Source: Schizochytrium sp. CCTCC M209059 (Eukaryota; Sar; Bigyra; Thraustochytrida; Thraustochytriidae). Taken from it: a stretch of DNA of 42,095 bases. The notes beneath the pieces are model-generated. The model was given only the letters and a program-made list of their open reading frames with translations, ran no database searches and was not told the DNA's origin. Where the stretch lies: the NCBI GenBank assembly GCA_000818945.1, contig KN805389.1, forward strand, positions 127,687 to 169,781, written 5' to 3'. The translations under genes and the position numbers were made by a program. Shown here piece by piece: positions 9,588-19,052 of this stretch; the stretch's first letter is position 1; the number at the start of each line of letters is the position of its first letter.

Positions 9588-11859
9588 CTTTCACTGGCGC
9601 GCCCGGCCCAGGGGCGTCGATCTCACGAGTCTGGCGCCACGGAGACCGCACGCACGCACCGCCCGACTCGTGTCTGCTGCCGCGGAGCTACGCGGCCACC
9701 GTTGCTCGTCTTTCTTCTTCTTCTTCTTCTTCTTCTTCTTGTTGTTCTTCTTCTTGTTGTTGTTCTTCTCCTTCTCGCCCTCTTTCTTCTTCAGCGTCTG
9801 GTGCGGCTCCTGCCATACAAAAATTCTTAGACTCGCTACGGATAAGTCTCGATAATTGAATCTAGACCATGCGCGCTACGACAAGCTCGAGCCCGTCATT
9901 GAAGAGCTCGACGTCCATCGATGAAGACCTCGTTCATCCCTAGAGAGCACCTTGTTAATCGATCGAATATTGGTTCTCTTGTTACTACTGTCAACCCCGA
10001 TATTTGATTTGTTCAATCCTGAGATGGTCCATGGGTACGATGAGGGCGAAAGCTTTTCGCTCAAGAGGAAAGGCACTGGATGGCTGGCGTGGCCATATTG
10101 GCTCCCTCGAGCCCACAAACCCTGACCTGAGCTCATTTTGCGCGGGAGTCTTCATCTAATCCTGAGCTTCTTGAGCCGGCATGGCACCCATTTTGGCTTC
10201 CTTCAGGTGAGAGCTGCAACCGTCAGGCTTGCGCCATTCGCGTAAAGTGTAGGTCTTAGCACGAGCAATTGAGGCTTTAGCAAAGTTTCGAATAAGGAAA
10301 CAAGGCAAAGGCAAAGGCGGAAGAGCTTTGAGGCTTTGAGGCTTGGGGACAAGCCTGCCCTGCTACATCTTGAAAGCACTAAGTTTGCAAGAATGTGAAT
10401 CGTGATTGCGTTTGTTTTACATGATAGATAAACGCGTGCGTCAATATTGTGCTGAGAATGGTGCACCACGGCTGAGAGGTAAAAGAATTATGGAGTAGAG
10501 GTTTCGAGAGAGAATCTGGTCTTGCGGAGCTCAAGCAACACTGTATTCGAGCTAACCTTCTGGAAACGCAAACACAGGCCATCTTCTATGAGCCTACCAG
10601 CTCAAGCGCTTTGGCTAGCTGCTCAGAAAATCAGGTAAAGAAATCGCCCATACGTCACCACTGACATCGGCTCAAAGAAAAGCCTCACCGTCTTCAGACT
10701 CAGTCCAAGAAAGCGTCCGGGTCCAACGCGCAGTGCATCACGTCGATGAGCGCTCGCGTCGTGTCTACCGCTTATTTCAGGCAAGGCTGCTTGCTTCCAC
10801 CGACCAACCGGCAAAAGGTGCAGCTCCTTCATTCAATTATATATTTTTATTAAGTTATTTCAGGAATTACACTCGAGTCCATTCTTGGCTAGCCGCTCGG
10901 GACGGACGCTTGCTTGCGTGTTCTCCAGGCGCTTCTTATCTTATTTATTACTGACTTTGCGCGGTGGGGGTTGGGTTTGGGGTTGCCAACCAATGGCGAT
11001 CATGCAGCGAGGAAGCCTACACATGGAAACAAAATGTTGAGCAAGCAAGAAGGAAAAAAAAGAAATAGAAAGGACGGCGATCGGAAACGCTGTGGGCCGC
11101 AGCTGTGAAAGCTAGGGCCGCTGCTTGCAAGGAAGAATCCCCCAGGCAGCACGTCTGCTGAAGGATGCGTGGACCAAGCTGACCCGAGTAAGAGCCCCGT
11201 CCAGCTTTCCACAGTGCAGGACATGGGGCCCTCAAGAGACTGGAGCTCGAAAATTTCAACGCAATTGTGTGCATGTCACTCATGGTACGGTCCATGGACC
11301 GAGGGCCTGGTCACCTAGTTTCATCGTTGGACTAGGGGCCTAGACCTGGATGGGTCCAAGACACTGTGTAGTCCATTTCCCAAAGCTGGACACCCCATGA
11401 ACAGAACTTGACCACAGCTGCGGTCCACAGTGGAACCCTCAGCGCAGGACAGTGCTTTGATGCAAATGCAGTATATTGAATAATCGACTTTGTAGCCGCG
11501 TAGGAAAAGGACACATACTCGTTTGATCGCGCTGCAGGCCTGACACAGTTGCTACATAGCTGTGGCGCGCTGTTCCGGCGTCGGGAGGCGTTGTAAAAAT
11601 TGGCGAGCAGCGCAGCTGCATGAAGCCGTCCAGCTTGATTTTCTTGATTCTCTGCTTCTAATGTCGGCAAAGAGTCGCGTTTCCTGGTTTCCAGGTCATC
11701 AGCTGGCGACATCGCGTCCATCCAGTTCTGTTGTCCTCGAGCAAGCAGAAGCAGCAACGCCGACTGGACTTGCAGGCGTTCATTCTCGTCTTCAATTCCC
11801 AATCGTCGTTCGTGGACCTTGATCTCCTGCAGCTCTAGACTAAGGCCCACAACTTCACC
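9588..11859. other. 2.3-kb intergenic region, no gene seen
   Basis: This lies between the divergent Tim17-like gene (-) and kinase 1 (+). It has a (TTC)n tract at 9712-9740 and a stretch with lower GC from about 9840 to 10900. Short frames on both strands lack family similarity and were not annotated. It may hold promoters for both flanking genes. No TATA element or RNA gene could be assigned with confidence. Confidence 0.5.
9712..9740. repeat. (TTC)n microsatellite
   Basis: About ten TTC units in a row, followed by mixed TTG/TTC units. On the minus strand this is a purine (GAA)n tract, about 125 bp upstream of the Tim17-like start codon, probably in its leader or promoter. Confidence 0.85.
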
Positions 11860-13899
11860 ATGGGCAACGGCGCGAGTTTCCAAGAGGACGATTTTGGCGA
11901 GGAAGACACGGAGCTTGGCATCAACCTCGCGCGCGAGGACGCCTCGAACGAGGAGATGATGTCGCCGGACCCTACGCGGCCCGTGTCGCCCACCTCGCCG
12001 AATTCACCCTTGTCGCCGGGTCAGCGAATGTCTCGAGCGCCGTCTCTCAAGTCTGCGGGTCGCGGGTCGAGCGCTGGAAGCTTGGGCTCAATGTTCAACC
12101 GTCTGAACACAAGGCGGGCAACGCTGCGAAACCTGCTCCTGGTCGACGACGTCGCTTTGGACCTCGATTACAACACCCAATCCGGCTCCGAGAGCCCAAG
12201 TGATCAGACTAAAGATGGTCAGCAAGATCGGTCTACGCCTGAGCGCACGCGGCGTCTCAGTGGCTGCAGTCTGCACCGCGCATGGCGCGAAAGCGTGGAA
12301 AAAGGCAATGAAGGAACGCAAGATCTACACCTTCGCTTTCAGCCCAAAAACACCTTTGCAGCAATGTCGACGCGCATGCTGCTGGCGAACTCGGGTCGCT
12401 TTGGAAGCATGTTTGAAGCCGTCAAGAAAAATGATGGCAGCCTCACTGTGCTCGGGAAAGGCATGGAGGGCGAGGTTTTCCGTGTGCGCAAGAAGGGGTC
12501 TCCTCAGCACCAATACGCGCTCAAAACCGTCCACCTTCGCTCCAGCGCAGAGAAAGACCGCGCCTTTGAGCTGCGTCATCTCTCGCGGCTTTCGCACCCG
12601 AACATTGTTCGACTGCATGAGGCTTTCAAGCATAACCCCAAGACCTACTTGCTCAGTTTCGAGCTTGGAAGCGGTGGGGACCTCCTCTCTCGCCTTCAAA
12701 GGGACGGCCCGATGGAGGAAAGGCGCAGCGCGGACGTCTTGATGCAGATTCTCAGCGCACTACAATACCTTCACTTTCACAACGTCATTCATAGGGACAT
12801 TAAGCTGGAAAACTTCGTCTTCCGGTTCCCCGAGAGCGACGAGGTGATGCTCGTGGATTTTGGCCTGGCCAAGCTCACGGACGCAAAGACGGTCCAAACC
12901 TCCGAGGTAGGCACAATTCATTACCTTAGCCCCGAGGTCATCAAGCGCTCCTACTCGTTCCCAGCAGACATTTGGTCGCTCGGTGTTGTAGCGTACATGA
13001 TGCTCACCGCCAAGCGTCCCTTCCGTGGAACGACCGACGAGCAGATTGTGCAGCGCATCCTCGCTTGCGACGTGACGTATCCCAACAAGCTATGGGGCAA
13101 CCTTAGCGACGGTGCCCAACGTTTCGTCAAAACGCTTCTCAACCCAGAACCTACGGCCCGCCCCTCGGCAGAGAAGGCGAGCGGAGACCGCTGGATCCGC
13201 GAACAGACACAGAACCTTCATTTGACGCTGCTGGAGAATGCCGACGCTCGCATGGGCCGTCGTGACTCGCTGTCCTCGGCTCCTTCATCGGTCTGTGAGC
13301 GAGAGTCAATGTCGAGCACCAGCAGCGAATTCTTGGATATGTCCATGGAAGACGTGATTGCGCGGATGCGCGAATTCGCTCAATTTCCCCAACTCAAACG
13401 CTACGCGCTTCGCCAGCTCGCCCGCGAAGCTCCGGCTGACGCCCTTTCGGATCTCTTTCTTCTTTTCCGCCGACTTGTTGCAAGAACCCCGGGTGTTGTT
13501 ACCTTTGAGCGCCTTCGAGACATGATCCCCGACGAGCTCATGGACGACACGGAGCTTGATACCGTTTTTGATGCCATCGACGAAGATACCAAGGGGTACT
13601 TTACCTGGAACGACTTTTGCGCCGTTCTTTACACCCCTATGCCAGGGTCGCCTCGAGCGCAAACGGATGCAAAGACGGTCTTTCGGCGTTTCGCCTATTT
13701 GGGTCCCGATAGCAACTCTACAAATGAGGAAAACGGCGATGATCCTGATGAGATTACCGTCAACAGCATCCACTACATTTTTCAGGACACTCACAGCCGC
13801 TCCGAAGCCAAGGAGATGATTTTGGAGGCGTCTGCGACGGTTGGCGCCAAGGCACGTACCCTCTCGCAGGAGGACTTCGTTCGCCTTCTTTTTGCATAG
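11860..13899 (+). CDS. CDPK-like Ser/Thr kinase 1, N-myristoylated, degenerate EF-hands
   Basis: 679 residues. The start MGNGAS is a textbook N-myristoylation signal (Gly2, Ser6), pointing to membrane attachment. The kinase domain (about 196-446) has the glycine loop LGKGMEGEVF, catalytic Lys222, HRDIKLEN (Asp313), DFG (Asp333) and GTIHYLSPE in the activation segment, all intact, so it should be active. After a Ser-rich linker (450-490), a helix (about 498-530, QFPQLKRYALRQLA) resembles the CDPK autoinhibitory junction. It is followed by an EF-hand-like region with one semi-canonical loop, DEDTKGYFTWND (574-585), where Lys replaces an acidic ligand and Asp replaces the final Glu. Architecture matches calcium-dependent protein kinases, but Ca2+ binding is doubtful. 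Its closest neighbour is the related kinase 2 downstream, on the same strand. Confidence 0.9.
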   Translation: MGNGASFQEDDFGEEDTELGINLAREDASNEEMMSPDPTRPVSPTSPNSPLSPGQRMSRAPSLKSAGRGSSAGSLGSMFNRLNTRRATLRNLLLVDDVALDLDYNTQSGSESPSDQTKDGQQDRSTPERTRRLSGCSLHRAWRESVEKGNEGTQDLHLRFQPKNTFAAMSTRMLLANSGRFGSMFEAVKKNDGSLTVLGKGMEGEVFRVRKKGSPQHQYALKTVHLRSSAEKDRAFELRHLSRLSHPNIVRLHEAFKHNPKTYLLSFELGSGGDLLSRLQRDGPMEERRSADVLMQILSALQYLHFHNVIHRDIKLENFVFRFPESDEVMLVDFGLAKLTDAKTVQTSEVGTIHYLSPEVIKRSYSFPADIWSLGVVAYMMLTAKRPFRGTTDEQIVQRILACDVTYPNKLWGNLSDGAQRFVKTLLNPEPTARPSAEKASGDRWIREQTQNLHLTLLENADARMGRRDSLSSAPSSVCERESMSSTSSEFLDMSMEDVIARMREFAQFPQLKRYALRQLAREAPADALSDLFLLFRRLVARTPGVVTFERLRDMIPDELMDDTELDTVFDAIDEDTKGYFTWNDFCAVLYTPMPGSPRAQTDAKTVFRRFAYLGPDSNSTNEENGDDPDEITVNSIHYIFQDTHSRSEAKEMILEASATVGAKARTLSQEDFVRLLFA

Positions 13900-13967
13900 A
13901 TAAATTTTTGTTTCTTTTTCTCTCATTGTTAATTCAAATGACGCCCCCCGGTAGAACCAGCCCCAGT

Positions 13968-14003
<36 letters not shown>
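13968..14003. repeat. (AATC)9 microsatellite
   Basis: Nine perfect tandem AATC units, visible directly, about 70 bp after the stop codon of kinase 1 and therefore probably in its 3' UTR. Confidence 0.9.
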
Positions 14004-14005
<2 letters not shown>

Positions 14006-14508
14006 CAATTCCATCTTTCGAATTCAATTTCGAATTTTAACTTTCAAAATCAATATTCGCCACAACGATCGCCTAACCTGCGCGTTCTTCTTGTCGCTGG
14101 AGCTCTCCGTGCCTTAGACTAAAACCTAGACCCATGCGGATAATCGCGGCCTTGCAGCGTCTCCACATTCTCTATGTCGATTCCTTTTCCTTCTCCATAA
14201 CAGTTTTGCGTTGCGCACTTGTTTTACGGCGGGAGAATCCGCGCCACAAGCTGTAGACGCGAACTCGTTGCTTTGATCATGTCACAAGCAATCGATCGGT
14301 GGCGCACAACAGAAAGGTAGGTGTATTTAAAAAAGTCCATCTGGAATCACCGCTTTCGGATGCAGAAGCTGCGCGCAGCTCCGGACCCGTATGTGATCTC
14401 GGGCAGAAATGTGATGCTATGTGATACATTGCGCTGTAGTGCAGAGCCGTGCAGTGCAATGCAACGCAACGTAACGCATCACGACGATGCAATGCCCCTG
14501 GCGCGTCG

Positions 14509-14572
14509 ATGCATCAGCCGTGCGACAGCAATGCATCAGCCGTGCGACAGCGATGCATCAGCCGTGCTGAAG
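14509..14572. repeat. 22-bp direct repeat, three copies
   Basis: Three adjacent units begin at 14509, 14531 and 14553, each starting ATGCATCAGCCGTGC. The first two differ by one base at their end and the third diverges after about 15 bases. It lies in non-coding DNA between the two kinases. ATGCAT is a palindrome. Confidence 0.85.
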
Positions 14573-14865
14573 GGCTTCGATCCTCCTCCTCCTCATCTCC
14601 TTCACCACTTCTTCCTTCTCTACTTTCTCCTTCTCGCCGCTCTTCTTCGTGCCGGAAGACCTCCATTTCTTTGTAGGTAGAGGCGTTAGAAGAAGTCACC
14701 TCCGCGCCGCCCGCAGCTCAACGCCGCGCCGCCCGCAGTGCTTTGGAGAGCCTCCTTTTTCTCTTGTGGCTCCTTGCCATGATTGTTTGAGTGCCGGCTC
14801 ACGGGCTCTTGTCAAGCATCGCAGAGAGAAGCGATGCCTCCGCTCGGCGTCGCCGGCCTCTTCTC

Positions 14866-14866
<1 letters not shown>

Positions 14867-14900
<34 letters not shown>
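14867..14900. repeat. (CTTT)n microsatellite
   Basis: About 8.5 perfect CTTT units in non-coding DNA between the two kinase genes. Confidence 0.9.
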
Positions 14901-16318
14901 ATCTCCGTCCGTGAAACCGTGTTTAGCTTTGCTGTCAGCCCAGTCAGACGGGCGTTGTCTCGCCACGGGAAATAAAAAAAAAATGAGCGCGGGGCTAATG
15001 TGGGGCATTTAACGACAAAGGCTGGCGAAAGCGACACAGACAACAGCCTCGGGACAAAATGTCCGCGCTGCATTCGTGCTGTAGCGACGGGACCGGCGCA
15101 GCGTCACAACGTCTACGCTCCTTCGATGTTAATCTCTGTAAGGAAGGAGTGGCCGGCCGCGGTAAGGGCTTTCTAGCTTCCGTCTCCGCGACACGATGGA
15201 TTCGGATTCGCTGCGCATTCGCCTCGACGTGTCCAAGTTCTCCGTTGTAGCAAACACCATAGCAACGTGGAATTCGCGGGTTTGAGACGGGTGTCGTTTT
15301 TGTCGGCCCGGGTATGTGCACCGGCCAGTCAAGCACCCTTGGAGCCTTCGCCTCGTCTGCAAGAGCGCATGCCGCGTTCACGGCGCGAGAGCGCGTGAGC
15401 TTGAAAGGCCTGTCCAACAACAACGAAATTGTCCTGCTTGTTGCTGTGGGCTGCGGCCAACCGAAGAACCGACCACACTACCCACTCTCTCACTCCACTA
15501 GGTGCTCACAGCTCGTCTCGTCTCAGTCTTGATGGCGAATGCGCCTTACCATAGAAGTCGCAGTGGCCGAGCACGGCGCGGGCTTTCGGTGGGTGCCTTG
15601 AAATCAGCGCAGAGTGCCGCTGCGCGGGCAAGCGGTCCATCAGCGAAGCCGCGGCGTCCACCTTCCACTCGAGGAGAAATCCAGCGCTGGCGTGATGTGC
15701 CGTCCCCGTGCTCCTCCTCCTTGTTGTTGTTGTTGTTATTCTTGTTGTTGTTTTTCTCCTCCTCCCCTCCGGGTTCCTTTTGCAAAACGATCGAAGCCCG
15801 CGCGCAGACCCTGACGCCCGAGCCTCCGCATGCGAGCTGGGCGCGGCGGCCCTGCTTCCAAGAAACGCTCTTTGGGAAGTTTGTGAAATCCACCACGGCC
15901 ACGCGCGGGCGTCGGGGCGCCGGCGCCGCGCGTCGTGCCACTGCGAGCCAAGCCGAGCCGGGCCGAGTCGAGCCGCGCCATGCCAAGTGGTCCCATGCCA
16001 AGTCAAGCCAAGGGAGGTGAGGTTAGGCGACAGAGCGCGTGTGCGTGTTCGCAAGCTGCGAAAACGCCAGCACGGTCTCTGCAACATTCCAACCTCCCTC
16101 CCCCCCAGCTAACCGCAGATTGCGAAAGGAAAGTAGGAAAGCGACTGCGAGCGGCGCGACGAGACGGAAGTTTGTTTTCAGAGCTGCGGCCGTCGTCTAC
16201 ACCAGAAAATCCAACGTTGCCGCGCGGCCTCGAGGCCAGCCAGCCAGCTAATTAGCAAGTCAACCAGCTAGCAAGCGGGCGGCGGCCAAAACCTCTTGTC
16301 CGAGATCGATCCCTCGAG

Positions 16319-16411
16319 ATGGGACGAGGGCTTGGCGCCAGACCCAAAGTTCTCCGAGGGCGAAGCGGGACTCTGCCTCGTGATGGGGAGCGGTGCCTCA
16401 AGAGGACTTGA
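16319..16411 (+). promoter_or_regulatory. Possible overlapping upstream ORF of kinase 2
   Basis: An ATG at 16319 opens a 30-codon frame that ends with TGA at 16411, running past the proposed kinase start at 16383 in another frame. If the transcript begins upstream of 16319, this frame would compete with the kinase start and could lower its translation. Whether it lies in the mRNA is unknown. Confidence 0.35.
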
Positions 16412-18317
16412 AGGCCCCGGAGACGGAGGTATGATGAATCCGGCCGTCTTTAACCAGGGAGGGTGGATGACACATAGCTTCAGGCAGCGACAGGCGTCGC
16501 GTCGATCAAGCTCGCGATCGCGAGAGAAGGCGAGCCCCAAAGGAAACGGGATGCACCAGAGTCATCAGCAGTCAGGTCGAAGCGGGGGAAAGTTCTCCCC
16601 AGGTGCCGGCATGAATCCTTTCCAGCGCAGCATGGACCCAAACTCAATGCGCGACGCCGTCAGCGACGCGATGAGCTCCTTACAGACCACAACGCCATCG
16701 ATGACACGCCTCTGTTTTGGCAACATTACCTCTCTCTATTCTGTGACCCACGATGCTCACGGCAACGCTGGCATGATGGGCGAGGGCTCATCGTGCCAAG
16801 TGTTTCGAGCCGTGCGCAAGCTCGACGGATCCCCCTTTGCAATTAAGAGGCTTAGTAGTAAGATCTCAAAAAAGGTCGTTCTCAGCGAACTTCGCATCCT
16901 TCGTCAGGTCGATCACCCAAGCGTCGTGCTTCTGCACGATACCATTGTCGATGATGTTGATTGTTCGGTACATTTCGTGCTCGAACTGTGCTCGGGTGGT
17001 GATCTCTTTGACAACCTGAAACAGCGAGGACACTTTAGCGAGCCGTCAGCCGCTCGTATGCTCGTAAAGATGTTTCGTGCCGTGGAGCATCTGCATGCGC
17101 TTCGCATTGCGCATCGTGATCTAAAGCTCGAGAATTGGGTCATGCGCAAGTCTCTGACGTCGGGCAAAGGCGACCTTGAGCCTGTTCTCATCGACTTTGG
17201 ACTCAGCCATCAACTTGCTACTCCGGAAGAGCGCATGACCGAATGTCTTGGGACATCCTTTTACGTTGCACCAGAGACTGTTCGCAAGAATTACGGTCTC
17301 ACGTGCGACGTCTGGGCGCTTGGTGTCATCACCTACATGATTTTGTCCGGAAAGACGCCTTTCGGCGGTAAAGACGACCAGGAAGTATTGCATCGCATTC
17401 TGCACTGCAATGTGACCTTTATTAGCCCCATCTGGGGTACAGTTAGTTCCCAGGCAAAGGAGTTCATCTGTAGTTTGCTCCGCAAGAACCCGACGGAACG
17501 ATTCACCATTCGGCAGGCTTTCGAACACCCGTGGCTCATTGAAAACGCCGGATATGCGCCACTCGGCTCGCCGTCGCACAGTGCGGCGAGGTACAAGGCA
17601 GCCCAAGAGCTGTTGGCGCGAATGCAGACCTTTCTCGAACTGCCAACGTTTCTGAAGATGGCCATGGCTCTGTGGGCAAGTGACGGGCCGGTGCGTACAG
17701 ATCCACACGTGTGCAACATGTTTGATCTTCTCTCTGCGAACACTTCCGGCATCATTGAGGCTTCCGTGCGCGAGATCTATGTTGATGGGCGCGAAAAGCG
17801 CGCCTTTGAGGACGCCTTCGAGAAATTGAGCGACCTTTCGGGGTCGCGCATGTCGTTTTCCGCCTTTTGCGCTTTTTTTCTTCGGTCCGTGGACCTTCCT
17901 ACCTTTCAGGGCCACCCAACGACAATGAATCGCATCTTTCAGGTACTCTCAACGGGCGACGAGGTCATTACGGCTGCCTCGCTCCGCGCGTGCCTTGGGA
18001 CGGTTGTGGTGCATAGCGAAAGCTCACACAAAAAGCGCTTGCGGCGTGGTCGCTCTCAGGGAAGTGCAGCCTTTATTGCAATTCTCGAGGAGGTCGTAGA
18101 GGACTCTATGGGTCGTCTGTCGCGGGACATGTTTCGAGATGTGCTCCTTGGCAAGAAAATTATCCAGGACGCGAAGTCTACCAGCGTCAAATCCACCAGT
18201 GAAATGGATGAGGATGAGGAGGAAGAATCTAAGGCAGAAGAAAGTATGGAGGACGCGATGGATGAACAGCTCACCGTGGAAAACCCAGAGGTTTCCTCGG
18301 GCAGCCGTATGTTTTGA
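16383..18317 (+). CDS. CDPK-like Ser/Thr kinase 2, N-myristoylated, degenerate EF-hands
   Basis: 644 residues from the ATG at 16383. The frame is open further upstream but has no ATG there, and 16383 gives MGSGAS, the same N-myristoylation signal as kinase 1. The kinase domain (about 117-384) has the glycine loop MGEGSSCQVF, catalytic Lys155, AHRDLKLEN (Asp246), DFGLS, GTSFYVAPE and the C-lobe motif DVWALGVITYMILSGKTPF, so activity is expected. The C-terminal half looks like a CDPK regulatory lobe. Its EF-like loops (for example NTSGIIEASV and DLSGSRMSFS) lack the acidic residues needed for Ca2+. The tail (about 600-644) is acidic and Ser-rich. The gene is probably an old duplicate of kinase 1, much diverged. 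It converges on the FIBP-like gene, with 152 bp between stop codons. Confidence 0.9.
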   Translation: MGSGASRGLEGPGDGGMMNPAVFNQGGWMTHSFRQRQASRRSSSRSREKASPKGNGMHQSHQQSGRSGGKFSPGAGMNPFQRSMDPNSMRDAVSDAMSSLQTTTPSMTRLCFGNITSLYSVTHDAHGNAGMMGEGSSCQVFRAVRKLDGSPFAIKRLSSKISKKVVLSELRILRQVDHPSVVLLHDTIVDDVDCSVHFVLELCSGGDLFDNLKQRGHFSEPSAARMLVKMFRAVEHLHALRIAHRDLKLENWVMRKSLTSGKGDLEPVLIDFGLSHQLATPEERMTECLGTSFYVAPETVRKNYGLTCDVWALGVITYMILSGKTPFGGKDDQEVLHRILHCNVTFISPIWGTVSSQAKEFICSLLRKNPTERFTIRQAFEHPWLIENAGYAPLGSPSHSAARYKAAQELLARMQTFLELPTFLKMAMALWASDGPVRTDPHVCNMFDLLSANTSGIIEASVREIYVDGREKRAFEDAFEKLSDLSGSRMSFSAFCAFFLRSVDLPTFQGHPTTMNRIFQVLSTGDEVITAASLRACLGTVVVHSESSHKKRLRRGRSQGSAAFIAILEEVVEDSMGRLSRDMFRDVLLGKKIIQDAKSTSVKSTSEMDEDEEEESKAEESMEDAMDEQLTVENPEVSSGSRMF

Positions 18318-18469
18318 GTGCAGTCTCCTTTCATGTGAAGGTGCATTTTTTGGTGGCCTTGATAATTGTTTGAAGAAAAATTATACACAAATACTTATAT
18401 TTTCGTTTCATTACGCGCGCAGCCACTGGCAGACTGTTTTTTTTGTGTTTCTTTTTGTTCTAGAGACTT

Positions 18470-19009
18470 TCAAGATGACAAACGGGTGGATTGTGAGTAG
18501 ACACGAAGACACATCGGGGCCATTGCGTTCATGTAGATTGCCCACTCATGAGAGTGAAGTTTGAGCTGCGTGAAAACTTTGTTCGTGGCGTCAAGCAAGA
18601 GGCGAACTTCGGTGAGTGAGAGTTCGGGACCATTCTGCAGAGGCTCGCAAAGCTGTTGGCTAATGTCTTCAAAGAAATCATGAAGCTCTTTGGCCTGGGC
18701 GAGTCCAGCGCCGATGTTGACAAGTGATTTGACCCATGCCTTGCAAAGTCCCTTTTGTCGGAATTTACGAAGCGAAGGCTGCACTTTTTGCGGCGCAGAT
18801 TCGGTTACCTCTTTCAGAATGGCCGCAACAACTGTGTCAAGAACGCCGCGCGTGCCGAGCACATGGGTTTTTGTGAGTCTCCACCGTGCAATCAACGATG
18901 GACTAATTTCCAAGGAGGTGTTTCCTGGGCGAAGAAAGCGGCTTGGCGTCGGTTTTGATATGTGAAAGCTAGCTTCCATTGGGCGTTGCAGAGGTGTTGT
19001 GTGTTGTTG

Positions 19010-19052
<43 letters not shown>

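Larger units (their letters stand above)
13900..16382. other. 2.5-kb region between the two kinases, no gene seen
   Basis: Non-coding as far as can be judged. It contains an (AATC)n tract (13968-14003), a 22-bp direct repeat (14509-14572), a (CTTT)n tract (14867-14900), a GTT-rich tract near 15718-15755 and a leader rich in CCAGC/AGCTAGC just upstream of kinase 2 (about 16233-16276). Overlapping frames on both strands around 15500-16250 show no family similarity. Confidence 0.5.

Noticed and set aside
11332..11883. A 183-codon minus-strand frame upstream of kinase 1
   Set aside because: No recognisable domain. It overlaps the kinase 1 start and has irregular composition, and is probably chance.
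15502..16112. Several overlapping frames of 100-190 codons on both strands
   Set aside because: GC-rich DNA lacking stops on both strands; none resembles a known family and none has consistent codon use.
16296..16382. 29-codon N-terminal extension of kinase 2
   Set aside because: It would begin at TTG and would hide the MGSGAS myristoylation signal shared with kinase 1.
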